This document shows, one piece after another, positions 63,501 to 64,000 of a DNA stretch of 64,000 nucleotides. The notes under the pieces are model-generated. The model saw only the letters and a list, made by a program, of their open reading frames with translations. It made no database searches and was not told the origin of the DNA. The DNA lies in contig NC_060018.1 in NCBI RefSeq assembly GCF_021134715.1, positions 434,001-498,000 of the forward strand, in the 5' to 3' direction. A program made the translations under genes and the position numbers. This DNA is from Daphnia pulex (taxonomy: Eukaryota; Arthropoda; Branchiopoda; Diplostraca; Daphniidae). How positions within the stretch are numbered: the stretch's first letter is position 1; the number at the start of each line of letters is the position of its first letter.

Positions 63501-64000
63501 TTGGTATTCCCTTAAAGTGTCGTGAGCTTAGAGCGGCGACAGACTCCTGATCCCTTGGACTTTAGCTTCTTAACGTACCAGCCCTCCCCCGTCCGTTCCT
63601 ACCCCAACTCTACTCGAATGGCATAAATTATGGGAGGCAACTGGCGAGTGAATTTGCCGTCATTGTTTGTAGGCTGGACTGTATTAGAAACAATTTAAAT
63701 GGATAGGATCAGGGGGATTTTGTCCCCACCTGACTGTTCGATCCAAAAGTCATTTTTTAAATATTCTAAGGTATAGGCCAGAGTGAAATGCGAATAATTG
63801 AAATGATTTCGTAATTGAAAAAAAGATAGTTTCATTCAGAGAAGCGTGGGCAACATTTGTATAGATCTTTCTCTCGACAGATGCATACAAACTGTAGTAG
63901 CTCTACTAAGTGGAGTCTGCAGCAGCAGGAGAAAAGACAACCCCCCCGTCATAGTAAATCTGGACCATGTCGACAGTGCACCGATGATTTATCTATGCGA
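60555..64000. other. Probable large upstream intron of the sarcoglycan gene
   Basis: The sarcoglycan message must continue upstream, and a search for the conserved GWRKR-encoding pattern on the minus strand finds nothing here. So this is probably intron plus unrelated sequence. Two exon-like candidates are noted under findings: a plus-strand frame near 62,310-62,450 and a hydrophobic minus-strand frame at 63,386-63,500. Neither is supported enough to call. Confidence 0.45.

Overview
The window looks like nuclear DNA from a small arthropod genome. A cladoceran crustacean such as Daphnia is my best guess. The evidence is short GT-AG introns, metazoan gene families (B-type lamin, sarcoglycan, peptide-amidating lyase, Ly6 protein, PDZ protein), many microsatellites and polypyrimidine runs, and arthropod-style core promoters. 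The species is inferred, not proven. There is no prokaryotic, organellar or CRISPR content.

Layout. Positions 1-26,300 hold no protein gene I can support. They are rich in simple repeats and carry a perfect foldback transposon (13,484-13,758), one copy of a dispersed 0.6-kb repeat and a possible relic of a virus-like (Polinton-type) transposon. From 26.3 to 41.1 kb the window is gene-dense: a two-exon PDZ protein (+), an 11-exon B-type lamin (-) ending in a CaaX box, a six-exon peptidyl-alpha-hydroxyglycine alpha-amidating lyase (PAL, +), and a five-exon GPI-anchored Ly6/three-finger protein (-). Lamin and PAL are divergent and share a 0.95-kb spacer. PDZ/lamin and PAL/Ly6 are convergent pairs.

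From 43.7 to 45.8 kb lies a 2.1-kb element with terminal inverted repeats, flanked by TA. It has eleven copies of one short motif in two inward-facing arrays and no transposase gene. At 50.7-53.4 kb (-) a three-coding-exon gene encodes a 152-residue neuropeptide precursor. Its predicted product is a 33-residue, disulfide-bonded, C-terminally amidated peptide of calcitonin-like layout, driven by a TATA promoter. At 57.4-60.6 kb (-) are the last six exons of a gamma/delta-type sarcoglycan. The exon for its membrane anchor is not in the window.

The coding genes are ordinary single-copy-type animal genes, not an operon or shared system. One functional link exists: PAL finishes the C-terminal amidation that the neuropeptide precursor at 50.7 kb requires. 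Exon boundaries were derived by hand from GT-AG signals and checked for codon-phase continuity across each junction.
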